DNA of 64,000 nt from Mesorhizobium sp. WSM4306 (GTDB taxonomy: Bacteria > Pseudomonadota > Alphaproteobacteria > Rhizobiales > Rhizobiaceae): positions 1 to 64,000 of the forward strand of contig NZ_VFTC01000023.1 in NCBI RefSeq assembly GCF_007003975.1, given 5' to 3'. A program made the position numbers and the translations under genes. The stretch's first letter is position 1. Every line of letters starts with the position of its first letter. The notes beneath the pieces were generated by a model. The model had not been told where the DNA came from. It made no database searches and saw nothing but the letters and a program-made list of their open reading frames with translations. This document shows positions 56,762 to 64,000 of the stretch, piece by piece.

Positions 56762-57187
56762 TCAGTCTTTCACCGATATATTTATTTTCCGTACCAGTCG
56801 TTCGGACTCCGGCCGATCGAGATCGATCGACAAAAGGCCGTTCTTCAGTTCCGCTGCGATCACCCGCATGCCGTCGGCCAGCACGAAACAGCGCTGGAAC
56901 TGGCGCGCGGCGATGCCGCGGTGGAGGAATTCGCGCTCGGTGTCGTCGGTCTGACGGCCGCGCACGACCAACTGGTTTTCCTCCGTGGTGACATCGAGAT
57001 CGCTTTCGGCGAATCCCGCCACAGCGAGCGTAATGCGCAGCCTTTCGGCCTTGCCGTCGGCACCGCTGAGGCGCTCGATGTTGTAGGGAGGATAGCCGTC
57101 ACCGGATTTCGCCAATCGTTCCAGGGTCTTTTCCATGGCATCGAAACCCAGGAGAAGCGGGCTGGAGAAGGGCGTCATTCGGCTCAT
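56762..57187 (-). CDS. Small heat-shock protein Hsp20 (IbpA/alpha-crystallin family)
   Basis: A 141-residue holdase chaperone with the alpha-crystallin domain (about 35-128): YNIERL, LRITLAVAGF, LDVTTEENQLVVRG and FLHRGIAARQFQR. The C-terminal IxI-type motif is INI in KINISVKD. The ATG at 57187 has GAGGA about nine bases upstream, and that ribosome site is enclosed in an RNA-thermometer-like hairpin (57195-57213). A sigma-32 promoter lies further upstream. Followed by the DUF1150 gene. Confidence 0.92.
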   Translation of the reverse strand: MSRMTPFSSPLLLGFDAMEKTLERLAKSGDGYPPYNIERLSGADGKAERLRITLAVAGFAESDLDVTTEENQLVVRGRQTDDTEREFLHRGIAARQFQRCFVLADGMRVIAAELKNGLLSIDLDRPESERLVRKINISVKD

Positions 57188-57246
57188 GTTACACTGTCCT
57201 CTTTGGAGCGACATAAACTGGAAAAACCCGGATGGCATTTTTCCCG
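57188..57246 (-). promoter_or_regulatory. ROSE-like RNA thermometer in the hsp20 leader
   Basis: Read on the minus strand, UGUCGCUC and GAGGACA pair with a single bulged G and a CAAA loop, hiding the GAGGA ribosome site. UCGCU is the UYGCU motif of ROSE elements, with the conserved bulged G. Immediately upstream a second stem, GGAAAAA/UUUUUCC (57220-57244), completes a two-hairpin leader. ROSE elements repress small heat-shock genes at low temperature in rhizobia. Confidence 0.75.
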
Positions 57247-57255
57247 ATGGTCTTG

Positions 57256-57284
57256 ATATGGTCCGCGCCGCGGCGAAGTTCAAG
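57256..57284 (-). promoter_or_regulatory. Sigma-32 (RpoH) promoter of hsp20
   Basis: On the minus strand, CTTGAA, exactly 17 bases, then CCATAT, matching the heat-shock consensus. The start of transcription would be near 57248, so the leader would consist of just the two hairpins of the thermometer. Confidence 0.75.
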
Positions 57285-57331
57285 CCGTCTAAAACCCCCG
57301 CCAAAAAGACTCCCCCGCATAAGGAAATGAA

Positions 57332-58273
57332 ATGCCCCAAACCCGCAAGATCGTCATCGACACGGATCCCGGCCAGGACGATGCCGTCGCCATATTGCTG
57401 GCGCTCGGCAGCGCCGAGCTGGAGATCGTCGGCATCACCGCTGTTGCTGGCAACGTGCCGCTGAAATTGACCGAGAAGAACGCCAGAAAAATTTGCGAAC
57501 TGGCCGGCCGGCCCGACATCAAGGTCTATGCCGGCGCCATCCGTCCGCTTGCGCGCGAACTGGTCACCGCCGAGGAAGTGCATGGCAAGACCGGCCTCAA
57601 CGGCCCGCAACTGCCCGACCCGAAGATGAAGCTGCAGCACCAGTATGCGGTCGATTTCATCGTCGAGACGCTGATGAGGGAAGAGGCCGGCACGATCACG
57701 CTGTGCGCGCTCGGCCCGCTCACCAATGTCGCGCTGGCGCTGATCCGCGAACCGAAGATTGCACCGCGCATCAAGGAAATCGTGCTGATGGGCGGCGGTT
57801 TCTTCGAAGGCGGCAATGTCACGCCGACCGCGGAATTCAACATCTATGTCGACCCGCAGGCCGCCGATGTGGTGTTCAAATCCGGCATCCCGATCGTCAT
57901 GATGCCGCTCGACGTCACCCACAAGGCGCTGACCACGGCCAAGCGCACACAGGCCATCCGCAAGCTCGGCACCAGGGTCGGCACCGCCACGGCCGAGATG
58001 CTGGAGTTCTTCGAGCGCTTTGATGAGGAGAAATATGGCACCGATGGCGGGCCGCTGCACGACCCCTGCGTCATCGCATATCTGCTGAAACCGGAGCTGT
58101 TCAAGGGCCGCAACTGCAACGTGACGGTGGAAACGGCCTCGGAACTCACCATGGGCATGACCGTCATCGACTGGTGGGGCGTCACCAAGCGGCCGAAGAA
58201 CGCCATGGTGATGCGCGACATCGACCATGACGCCTTTTTCGCGCTGCTGGTGGAGCGGTTGGCGCGGCTGTAA
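57332..58273 (+). CDS. Nucleoside hydrolase (inosine/uridine-preferring type)
   Basis: A 313-residue calcium-dependent N-ribohydrolase that frees the base from ribonucleosides for salvage. The N-terminal IDTDPGQDDAVAILLAL motif binds calcium and ribose; VMMPLDVTHKAL and the HDPC segment carry the calcium and catalytic residues. The cytosolic product ribose could be used by the ribokinase encoded at 61311. The gene starts about 145 bases from the divergent hsp20 gene. Confidence 0.92.
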   Translation: MPQTRKIVIDTDPGQDDAVAILLALGSAELEIVGITAVAGNVPLKLTEKNARKICELAGRPDIKVYAGAIRPLARELVTAEEVHGKTGLNGPQLPDPKMKLQHQYAVDFIVETLMREEAGTITLCALGPLTNVALALIREPKIAPRIKEIVLMGGGFFEGGNVTPTAEFNIYVDPQAADVVFKSGIPIVMMPLDVTHKALTTAKRTQAIRKLGTRVGTATAEMLEFFERFDEEKYGTDGGPLHDPCVIAYLLKPELFKGRNCNVTVETASELTMGMTVIDWWGVTKRPKNAMVMRDIDHDAFFALLVERLARL

Positions 58274-58299
58274 AACCCCATGAGCTGATCCACGTCACC

Positions 58300-58324
58300 G
58301 CCCAGGGGCCTGGCGCCTCTGGGC
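58300..58324. terminator. Hairpin between convergent nucleoside-hydrolase and membrane-protein genes
   Basis: GCCCAGGGGC and GCCTCTGGGC form a 10-bp stem with one G-U type mismatch and a 5-base loop. It lies in the 64-base gap between the two stops. Confidence 0.55.
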
Positions 58325-58337
58325 GATACCTGTGCGC

Positions 58338-58709
58338 CTATTCACGCTGCAGGCGGTATGTTTCGGTGTCGTTGCGGCGATGCTGTCGCTCGAGCGAAAC
58401 CTTCGAGCCGATGGCTCGCGGCGACGTCGTGTTGTCATAGGCAAACACCAGGCGGTCATTTTCATCGAGGCGAATTCCATACAAGTAGCGGAACCCGCTG
58501 CCGATCGCGACTTCGGGACTTGCAGGAGCGTTGAGAACGTTGACCACTGTACCGGTCAGGCGCTCGACATTGACGATCGGACTGCTTTGCCTTGCAATCG
58601 GGATGCCGATCGCCAGCGCGCAAACGCCCACAACAAGAATGGTGATGAGGATGCCCCTGAGGTTCTCCTGCAGGGTCATCCAGGCAAGCGAATGCCGAGC
58701 CTTGGCCAT
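58338..58709 (-). CDS. Small membrane protein, paralogue 1
   Basis: A 123-residue protein with one N-terminal transmembrane helix (about 18-38, GILITILVVGVCALAIGIPI) and a small extracytoplasmic domain ending TYRLQRE. It shares layout and sequence with the next gene upstream: SPIVNVERLTGTV versus SPIRSVEPIGATV after the helix, and an ending E/R...YR. Function unknown. It lies 12 bases after its paralogue and is probably cotranscribed. Confidence 0.6.
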   Translation of the reverse strand: MAKARHSLAWMTLQENLRGILITILVVGVCALAIGIPIARQSSPIVNVERLTGTVVNVLNAPASPEVAIGSGFRYLYGIRLDENDRLVFAYDNTTSPRAIGSKVSLERQHRRNDTETYRLQRE

Positions 58710-58721
58710 GCGCGTCGCCGT

Positions 58722-59042
58722 TCACTCTGCAAATCGATAAAAGACGACGCCATTGTCGCGTGTGACACGCTCCATGTTTGCCGGCGCGCCGATCAGATGC
58801 GGGCGGTCGTCATCGACAAAAATGGACGAACCGTTTTCGAGAGAAACCAGATAGAGGGTGCGGCCGTCGTCGGAATGGGCGCTCTTGACCGTTGCGCCGA
58901 TTGGCTCGACCGACCGGATAGGGCTCGCGTCATTCGCCCCTTTGTAGAAAGCCATGGGAATAAGCACCGCGAACATGGCGATGGACAGGATCACGCCCGG
59001 CGCGTTCCTTTTAATGTCAACGTAGGTCCAGGACATCGACAT
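58722..59042 (-). CDS. Small membrane protein, paralogue 2
   Basis: A 106-residue protein with one N-terminal transmembrane helix (about 14-32, APGVILSIAMFAVLIPMAF) and a small extracytoplasmic domain ending VFYRFAE. A tandem paralogue of the following gene. The domain may sense or bind something in the periplasm; nothing is recognised. First of the pair; a LysE gene lies further downstream of it on the map but reads toward it. Confidence 0.6.
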   Translation of the reverse strand: MSMSWTYVDIKRNAPGVILSIAMFAVLIPMAFYKGANDASPIRSVEPIGATVKSAHSDDGRTLYLVSLENGSSIFVDDDRPHLIGAPANMERVTRDNGVVFYRFAE

Positions 59043-59122
59043 GAATCCCCCAATGCTGATTCATGTGGTGGCGTCAAGGCTGACTGTCAATCAGCCCTCA
59101 TTTGCCATTGGGAACGTAGCCG

Positions 59123-59737
59123 TTACTTCGCCTTTGAAAACGCCAGCCACAGGCCGCCGCCGACCAAAAAACTGCCGCTGATTCTGGACATCAGCTTGAT
59201 GCGGCTGGCCGAGAGCAGGCGGCCGGCGCGGCTGGCGGCGAGCGCGTAGGTCGAATCCGAGACGGCGGCGAAGATCATGGCGGTGAGGCCCATGACGACG
59301 ATCTGCAGCGTGTAATTGCCTTGAGGGGCGATGAACTGCGGGAAGAAGGCGCCGAAGAAGACCAGCGTCTTGGGGTTGCTCAGCGCCACAGCCAAGCCCT
59401 GCAGGAAGAAGCCGCCGCGCGGCTTCCTGGCCGTGCCGTCGGCGTTCAGCGTGCCCTTGGCGCGGAACATCTGCACGCCCATCCAGATCAGATAAGCGGC
59501 GCCGATCAGGCGCACCCATTCGAACCAGTGGCCCATGCCTGCGATCAGCGTGTTGAGGCCAATGCCGACAATGGCGATCATCACGGCAAGCCCGGCCTGG
59601 GTGCCGGCAACATTGGCGAGCCCGGCGCGCGTGCCATGGCGAATGCTGTTGGCGATGATCAGCGTTACGGTGGGGCCGGGCACCAGGATGATGACGATGC
59701 AGGCAAGGACATAGGCGGCGTAAAGTTCCAGCGACAT
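59123..59737 (-). CDS. LysE/RhtB-family amino acid exporter
   Basis: A 204-residue inner-membrane exporter with about six hydrophobic segments. The VPGPTVTLIIANSIRHGTRAGLANVAGTQAG start, ISGSFLVGGGLWLAFS end and YLIWMGVQMFRAKG are typical of the LysE superfamily. It probably exports a neutral amino acid or homoserine lactone-like compound; substrate unknown. Immediate neighbours do not suggest a substrate. Confidence 0.85.
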   Translation of the reverse strand: MSLELYAAYVLACIVIILVPGPTVTLIIANSIRHGTRAGLANVAGTQAGLAVMIAIVGIGLNTLIAGMGHWFEWVRLIGAAYLIWMGVQMFRAKGTLNADGTARKPRGGFFLQGLAVALSNPKTLVFFGAFFPQFIAPQGNYTLQIVVMGLTAMIFAAVSDSTYALAASRAGRLLSASRIKLMSRISGSFLVGGGLWLAFSKAK

Positions 59738-59853
59738 GGGGGGATTCCTCGGCAGGATGCGCCTCGCACGGGCGCGTCAGAGCCTGATTAATGCACGGCG
59801 GTAACGCCGGTGCAAGCGCGGCAGGGCAGGTCACCTGCGGCCCTGGACGAACG

Positions 59854-61314
59854 TCAGGACGCTCCGACCTGCCATAGCAACGTCGCCTCATAGGCCGCGC
59901 CGGCACGCAGCACGGCGAGATCGCCGCGCGGTCGCCCGATCAGCTGCATGCCCATGGGCCGGCCCTTGTCGTCGAAGCCGACCGGCACGTTGAGCGCGGG
60001 ACAGCCGCCGAGCGTGGCAAAGGCCGAAACCTCCATCCAGCGGTGGTAGCTGTCCATGGCGCGTCCGGCGACCTCGCGCGGCCAATGCGTGGCAATTTCG
60101 AAGGGAAAGACCTGTGCCGTCGGCACCGCGATGAGATCGAAGCGCTCGAACAGCGACAGCAGCGTGCGATGCCAGGAGGTGCGGACAACCGAGGCCGCGC
60201 GGATCTGGGGCGCCGTCAGCCGCATGGCGTTCTCCACTTCCCAGACGGCTTCCGGCTTCAGCAGGCTGCGCTTGTGGGGGTCGTCATAGTGGACCTTGAG
60301 CGCTGAGCCGCTGGTCGCCTGGCGCAGCGTGACGAAAGCCTGCCATAGCGCTTCGAAATCCACATCCGGCAGCAGTGGTTCGCTGGGGAAGGATGCATCG
60401 GCAAACCGGCCAAGCGCTGCCTCGCACAGATCGAGGATGCCGGGCTCCAGCGGCAGATGGCCGTTGAGATCGCCGAGCCAGCCGATGCGGCCGCCGCTTG
60501 CCGGTGTTGCCAGCCCGTCGAGGAACGATCCCGGCTTTTCAAAGGACAAAGGCGCCTGCGGATGATAGCCCGCCTGCACATCGAGAAGCAGCGCCATTTC
60601 ACGCACACTGCGGCCCATCGGCCCGTCGACGCCCATCTGGGCATGAAAGACCTCGACGTCCGGTCCACCGGGGACAAGACCCTGGGACGGGCGGAAGCCA
60701 TAGACATTGTTCCAGGCGGCCGGATTGCGCAGAGAGCCGCCGAAATCGCTGCCGTCGGCGACAGGAACCATGTCCAGCGCAAGCGCGACCGCAGCGCCGC
60801 CGCTCGATCCGCCGGCGGTGAGCGCCGGATCGAAAGCGTTCAACGTCGGGCCGAACACGTTGTTATAGGTGTTGGACCCCAGGCCGAATTCGGGAACGTT
60901 GGTCTTGCCGATGATGATGGCGCCGGCCTTGCGGATGCGCTCGACGAAGAAATCGTCTTCCTGCGGCACGAAATCGGCGAAGATCGGCGAGCCGGAACTG
61001 GTCCTGAGCCCTCGGGTCATGGCGAGGTCTTTGATCGCCATGGGCAGGCCGAACAGCGTGCCGGTCGGCTTGCCCTGTGCCAGATGCGCGTCAGCCTCGT
61101 CGGCCTCGCGCAAAATGTCGGCGCGCTCGCGCAGCGACACGATGGCGTTGACCAGCGGGTTCACCGCTTCGATACGGTCGAGGAAGGCCGCGACCACGTC
61201 GCGTACGGACAGGCGGCGAAGCCGGATCGCCTCGGCCAGGTCGATGGCGGGGAGGCGGCAAATATCGCCGGCCGGCGGCACGGCATGCTTCGTGGCGGGG
61301 CGCATGGCTGTCAT
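59854..61314 (-). CDS. Amidase (amidase signature family)
   Basis: A 486-residue amidase with the Ser-cisSer-Lys triad: Lys in MAIKDLAMTRG, the Gly/Ser-rich AGGSSGGAAVALA and the second Ser in GSDFGGSLRNPA. It would hydrolyse an amide to acid and ammonia in the cytosol; substrate unknown. The ATG at 61314 overlaps the TGA of the ribokinase gene by four bases (ATGA), which decides the start over the upstream open frame. Last gene of the rbsK-amidase pair. Confidence 0.87.
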   Translation of the reverse strand: MTAMRPATKHAVPPAGDICRLPAIDLAEAIRLRRLSVRDVVAAFLDRIEAVNPLVNAIVSLRERADILREADEADAHLAQGKPTGTLFGLPMAIKDLAMTRGLRTSSGSPIFADFVPQEDDFFVERIRKAGAIIIGKTNVPEFGLGSNTYNNVFGPTLNAFDPALTAGGSSGGAAVALALDMVPVADGSDFGGSLRNPAAWNNVYGFRPSQGLVPGGPDVEVFHAQMGVDGPMGRSVREMALLLDVQAGYHPQAPLSFEKPGSFLDGLATPASGGRIGWLGDLNGHLPLEPGILDLCEAALGRFADASFPSEPLLPDVDFEALWQAFVTLRQATSGSALKVHYDDPHKRSLLKPEAVWEVENAMRLTAPQIRAASVVRTSWHRTLLSLFERFDLIAVPTAQVFPFEIATHWPREVAGRAMDSYHRWMEVSAFATLGGCPALNVPVGFDDKGRPMGMQLIGRPRGDLAVLRAGAAYEATLLWQVGAS

Positions 61315-62219
61315 CCGGCGGTGTTGCGCAGGGCGGCATCGACATCCGCCGCCAGCGGGATCGCCGGCTGGGCGCCGGGCTTCAGGCAAGCGAGCGAACC
61401 GGCAGCTGCGGCGCGGGTGAGAGCCTGTTCGAGCGGCAGGTTGGACGCGAGCCCTGCAGCGAGATAACCGCAAAAAGTGTCGCCGGCGCCGACCGTGTCG
61501 ACCGGGGTGATCTTCAGCGCCGGCACGGTCAGGAAATCGTCCGGCGTCGCCGCCAGCACGCCGTCGCCGCCGAGCGTGACGACAATGGTGCGGCTAGTCT
61601 TGCCGGCGAAGTCGCGCATGCGCGCCGGGCGGTCGCGGCCTTTGAGCGACAGCGCCTCGCCGTAAAGGTCGAATTCGGTCTCGTTGGCGACGGCGTAATC
61701 GGCCTTGCCGAGAAACGCCGCCGCCTCGCCGCGGAAGGGCGCGGTGTTGAGCACGGTGATTGCGCCGGCGGCACGGGCGGCGTCAAGCGCGGCATCGACC
61801 GTCTGCAGCGGGATTTCGTGTTGCAGGAGGACGACGTCGCCTTTCGCAAGGAAAGCCTTGGCAAGATCGCCCGGCAGCACCGAATCATTGGCACCGGGCA
61901 CCACAGCGATGACGTTCTCGCCATCGGCACCGACCAGGATCAGCGCCGTGCCGGTGGAGGCGAAGCTCTGGCCAACGCCGGAAAGATCGACCTTGCCCGC
62001 GACAAGCAGCGCCTGCGCCTCGGTGGCAAAGTTGTCCTTGCCGACGGAGCCGACCATGCGCACCTTGGCGCCGGCACGCGCCGCGGCCAGCGCCTGGTTG
62101 GCGCCCTTGCCGCCGGGAGCGGTGGTGAAACCGGAGCCGCGAACCGTTTCGCCCGGCGAGGGCAAGCGGTCGACATTGGCAATAAGGTCGAGATTGATCG
62201 AGCCGATAACGATGATCAA
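61311..62219 (-). CDS. rbsK: Ribokinase
   Basis: A 302-residue PfkB-family kinase that phosphorylates ribose to ribose 5-phosphate. GGKGANQALAAARAG binds substrate; the C-terminal DTVGAGDTFCGYLAAGL carries the catalytic Asp. The start is TTG at 62219, with GGAGG upstream, as is common in this organism (GTG and TTG starts occur elsewhere). It may use ribose released by the nucleoside hydrolase at 57332. It overlaps the amidase gene by four bases. Confidence 0.92.
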   Translation of the reverse strand: MIIVIGSINLDLIANVDRLPSPGETVRGSGFTTAPGGKGANQALAAARAGAKVRMVGSVGKDNFATEAQALLVAGKVDLSGVGQSFASTGTALILVGADGENVIAVVPGANDSVLPGDLAKAFLAKGDVVLLQHEIPLQTVDAALDAARAAGAITVLNTAPFRGEAAAFLGKADYAVANETEFDLYGEALSLKGRDRPARMRDFAGKTSRTIVVTLGGDGVLAATPDDFLTVPALKITPVDTVGAGDTFCGYLAAGLASNLPLEQALTRAAAAGSLACLKPGAQPAIPLAADVDAALRNTAG

Positions 62220-62309
62220 GAAAAGGCCTCCTGCGGGATGCGCGGGAAGCTAACCTGTAAGCCGGCGGCTTGCCAGAGCGTGCGGATATTTTGCGCGATT
62301 TCCGAGGGT

Positions 62310-62347
62310 TCGCAAAACAAAAACACCGGCGAAGGGTTTTCACCGGC
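62310..62347 (-). terminator. Terminator after the AraC-MGMT fusion gene
   Basis: On the minus strand CCGGTGAA pairs with TTCGCCGG (one G-U pair, AACCC loop), followed by TGTTTTTGTTTT. It lies 22 bases after the stop. Confidence 0.7.
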
Positions 62348-62368
62348 GTTGTTTGATGCGGGGTGTCT

Positions 62369-63274
62369 TCAGGATGCGGTCTGGCCTGCTTCCCAGCCGA
62401 GGATGGCGCGCTTGCGGGTCAGGCCCCAGTGGTACCCGGTGAGCGCACCGGACTTGCCGATAGCCCGGTGGCATGGGACGACGAAGGACAACGGGTTGGC
62501 GCCGACTGCCGCGCCCACCGCGCGGCTCGCCTTCGGCGCGCCGATGCCGGCGGCGATCGAGGAGTAGGTGCAGGCCCTGCCCATCGGGATCCTCAGCAGC
62601 GCGTCCCAGACGCGCAGCTGGAAGTCGGTGCCGATCATCACCACCCGCAGCGGCTGGTCGGCGCGCCACAGCGTCGGATCGAAGATGCGCGCGGCATAGG
62701 GCTGGGTGGCGCTCATGTCCTCGACATAGGTGGCATTCGGCCAGCGGCCCGACATGTCGGCGAAGGCCGCCCGCTCGCCGCCCGGATCGTTGAAGGCGAG
62801 CCCCGCAAGCCCACGGTCGGTGACCATGATCAGAGCGATGCCGAAGGGCGAGATGTGGTAGCCGTAGCGGATGGTCAGGCCGGCGCCACGCGTCTTGTAA
62901 TCGCCCGGCGACATCGCTTCATGGGTGACGAACAGATCATGCAGCCGGCCGGGGCCGGACATGCCGAGTTCGAACGAGGTCTCGAGCAGCGGCATGCCGG
63001 AATCGAGCAGCTTGCGCGCATGGTCAAGAGTGACCGCCTGCAGGAAGGCTTTCGGCGACAGGCCGGCCCAGCGGGTGAACAGCTTTTGCAGCCCGGTCGG
63101 CGTCTCGCCGACATCGGCGGCCAAGGCTTCCAGCGACGGCTGGTCGCGATAGTCGAGGCTGATCTTCTCGATGGCGCGGCGCACGACCTCGTAGTCGCTG
63201 CCTTCGGGGGTGATGTCGTGCTGCAGGATCGCTGTCGGTTTCATCTGCGTATTCATGGTCATCTGGGCGTTCAT
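62369..63274 (-). CDS. AraC helix-turn-helix fused to O6-methylguanine-DNA methyltransferase (Ada-like)
   Basis: A 301-residue protein combining an AraC-type DNA-binding domain (about 25-130; QPSLEALAADVGETPTGLQKLFTRWAGLSPKAF) with a C-terminal alkyltransferase domain carrying the acceptor Cys in FVVPCHRAIGKSG. Unlike E. coli Ada it lacks the N-terminal Cys4 zinc domain that senses methylphosphotriesters, so induction by methylation of that domain is not possible. The ATG at 63274 follows AAGGAG; upstream in-frame codons reach 63325. Confidence 0.9.
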   Translation of the reverse strand: MNAQMTMNTQMKPTAILQHDITPEGSDYEVVRRAIEKISLDYRDQPSLEALAADVGETPTGLQKLFTRWAGLSPKAFLQAVTLDHARKLLDSGMPLLETSFELGMSGPGRLHDLFVTHEAMSPGDYKTRGAGLTIRYGYHISPFGIALIMVTDRGLAGLAFNDPGGERAAFADMSGRWPNATYVEDMSATQPYAARIFDPTLWRADQPLRVVMIGTDFQLRVWDALLRIPMGRACTYSSIAAGIGAPKASRAVGAAVGANPLSFVVPCHRAIGKSGALTGYHWGLTRKRAILGWEAGQTAS

Positions 63275-63389
63275 GGCAATATCTCCTTGACCGCGAATAT
63301 CGTTCTTTCCGCCCTTTGCAACCACCCGAAACTTGCCTTGTTTCCATCCGTTCCCAGATAGAGACTGGACTGCGAGCCAGGAGATGCCG

Positions 63390-64000
63390 ATGGCCGGCGA
63401 AAGGGTAAATCTGACCGGGGCAAGGGAGACCTTGCTGATGACGCTCTACGGCAAGGCGCTGGAGAGCCGGCTGCCGCATTCGCTGCTCAGAGACCGTTTC
63501 GCCGACGAGGCGGTGCGCAAGATCGACTACGATTTTTCGCGGCTCAAGGTCGACAGCAATCTCGGCATCGGCCTGGCGATCCGCGCCAGGACATTTGATG
63601 TTCGCGTTCAGGACTTCATCGCCAGGAATCCCGGCGCCATCGTCCTGCATCTCGGCTGCGGGCTCGACACGCGCATCTTGCGTATCGATCCGGCTGATGG
63701 CGTGGAGTGGTTCGATGTCGATTTTCCAGACGTCATCGCCCTCAGGCGCAAGCTTTATCCGTCTCGGGACCGCTATCATTTGGTCGCGTCGTCAGTCACC
63801 GACCCGGATTGGCTGACTGAGGTGCCACGCAATCGTCCGGCCGTCGTGGTGATGGAGGGGCTGACGCCGTATCTGCCAGCAGAGGAAGGGCCGCGGCTGT
63901 TGTCGCGCCTCGTCTCGCATCTTTCGGGCGGCGAGCTGATGTTCGACGCTTACAGCCGATTCGGCCTGAAGATGCTTCGCCTCAATCCGACCATCAGGGC
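63390..64000 (+). CDS. Class I SAM-dependent methyltransferase, PPM1/LCMT-like (truncated by the window)
   Basis: About 203 residues are visible; the gene runs past the window end. It starts MAGERVNLTGARETLLMTLYGKALESRL, with CAGGAG six bases before the ATG at 63390 (an ATG two codons earlier, at 63384, overlaps the ribosome site). LHLGCGLDTRILRID is the SAM-binding loop, and VVMEGLTPYL is typical of the PPM1/TcmP-like O-methyltransferase family. Substrate unknown. It is divergent from the AraC-MGMT fusion gene. Confidence 0.8.
   Translation, partial: MAGERVNLTGARETLLMTLYGKALESRLPHSLLRDRFADEAVRKIDYDFSRLKVDSNLGIGLAIRARTFDVRVQDFIARNPGAIVLHLGCGLDTRILRIDPADGVEWFDVDFPDVIALRRKLYPSRDRYHLVASSVTDPDWLTEVPRNRPAVVVMEGLTPYLPAEEGPRLLSRLVSHLSGGELMFDAYSRFGLKMLRLNPTIR

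Noticed and set aside
56762..58228. A 488-codon minus-strand frame covering hsp20 and extending upstream
   Set aside because: The Hsp20 start at 57187, its ribosome site, thermometer and promoter all lie inside it; the upstream part is antisense to the nucleoside hydrolase.
59854..61473. Upstream extension of the amidase to 61473
   Set aside because: The extension overlaps the conserved ribokinase C-terminus in another frame; the ATGA overlap at 61311-61314 gives a clear start.

Overview
The window is GC-rich chromosomal DNA from an alphaproteobacterium of the order Rhizobiales, most likely Mesorhizobium or a close relative. This rests on gene content and order: lptC-lptA-lptB-rpoN-hpf-ptsN in one direction; cysG-DUF2849-cysI-cysH-DUF934; sppA-ihfB-lapA; an hsp20-DUF1150 pair behind a ROSE-type leader; an OlsB-like ornithine-lipid acyltransferase; and rhizobial intergenic palindromes. 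No rRNA, tRNA, CRISPR array, insertion sequence or phage gene was seen.

Layout. 0-1.2 kb: an aldo/keto reductase of the YghZ type behind a perfect 28-bp palindrome. 1.2-14 kb: the most unusual region. It holds a trypsin-like protease, a V8-like protease, an exported MORN-repeat protein, and a minus-strand gene set encoding a Tat-exported caspase-like protein, a small Cys-containing exported protein, a membrane protein, a WD40-caspase protein and a MEMO-CapA fusion. Most products carry export signals, so this looks like an envelope protease/caspase locus. 14-21.6 kb: a Zur-like regulator, polA, a candidate small RNA with C-rich loops, an M20 dipeptidase, RNase D with a nested leader hairpin, and several small proteins. 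21.9-27.7 kb: a class A PBP, an SDR, a quinone-reductase-like MDR divergent from an AraC regulator, a pseudogene remnant of a Kef/YbaL antiporter, and a host-attachment family protein. 28-33 kb: assimilatory sulfate/sulfite reduction. 33-41.9 kb: a GMC oxidoreductase, a DJ-1/PfpI protein, a fatty acid desaturase, grpE, a TRIC-type channel flanked by repeats, OlsB-like acyltransferase and a hybrid histidine kinase. 42-48.9 kb: AcuI/YhdH-type reductase, lspA, two RNA methyltransferases, a YafY regulator with VOC and EVE genes, and an ornithine-cyclodeaminase-family gene. 48.9-56.7 kb: lapA, ihfB and sppA, divergent from the LPS export genes with rpoN, hpf and ptsN. 56.7-64 kb: DUF1150, a small heat-shock protein with a strong sigma-32-type promoter and RNA thermometer, a nucleoside hydrolase, two paralogous membrane proteins, a LysE exporter, ribokinase-amidase, an AraC-MGMT fusion and a truncated methyltransferase.

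How the genes work together. The sulfur genes form a siroheme-sulfite reductase-APS reductase pathway. The Lpt genes build the inner-membrane LPS extractor, and rpoN/ptsN/hpf couple nitrogen status and ribosome hibernation. The heat-shock genes (grpE, hsp20) have recognisable sigma-32-like promoters. The caspase/trypsin/MORN/WD40 locus has no function I can name from established pathways and is the best candidate for an undescribed system. All calls come from reading the sequence; no database search was run.
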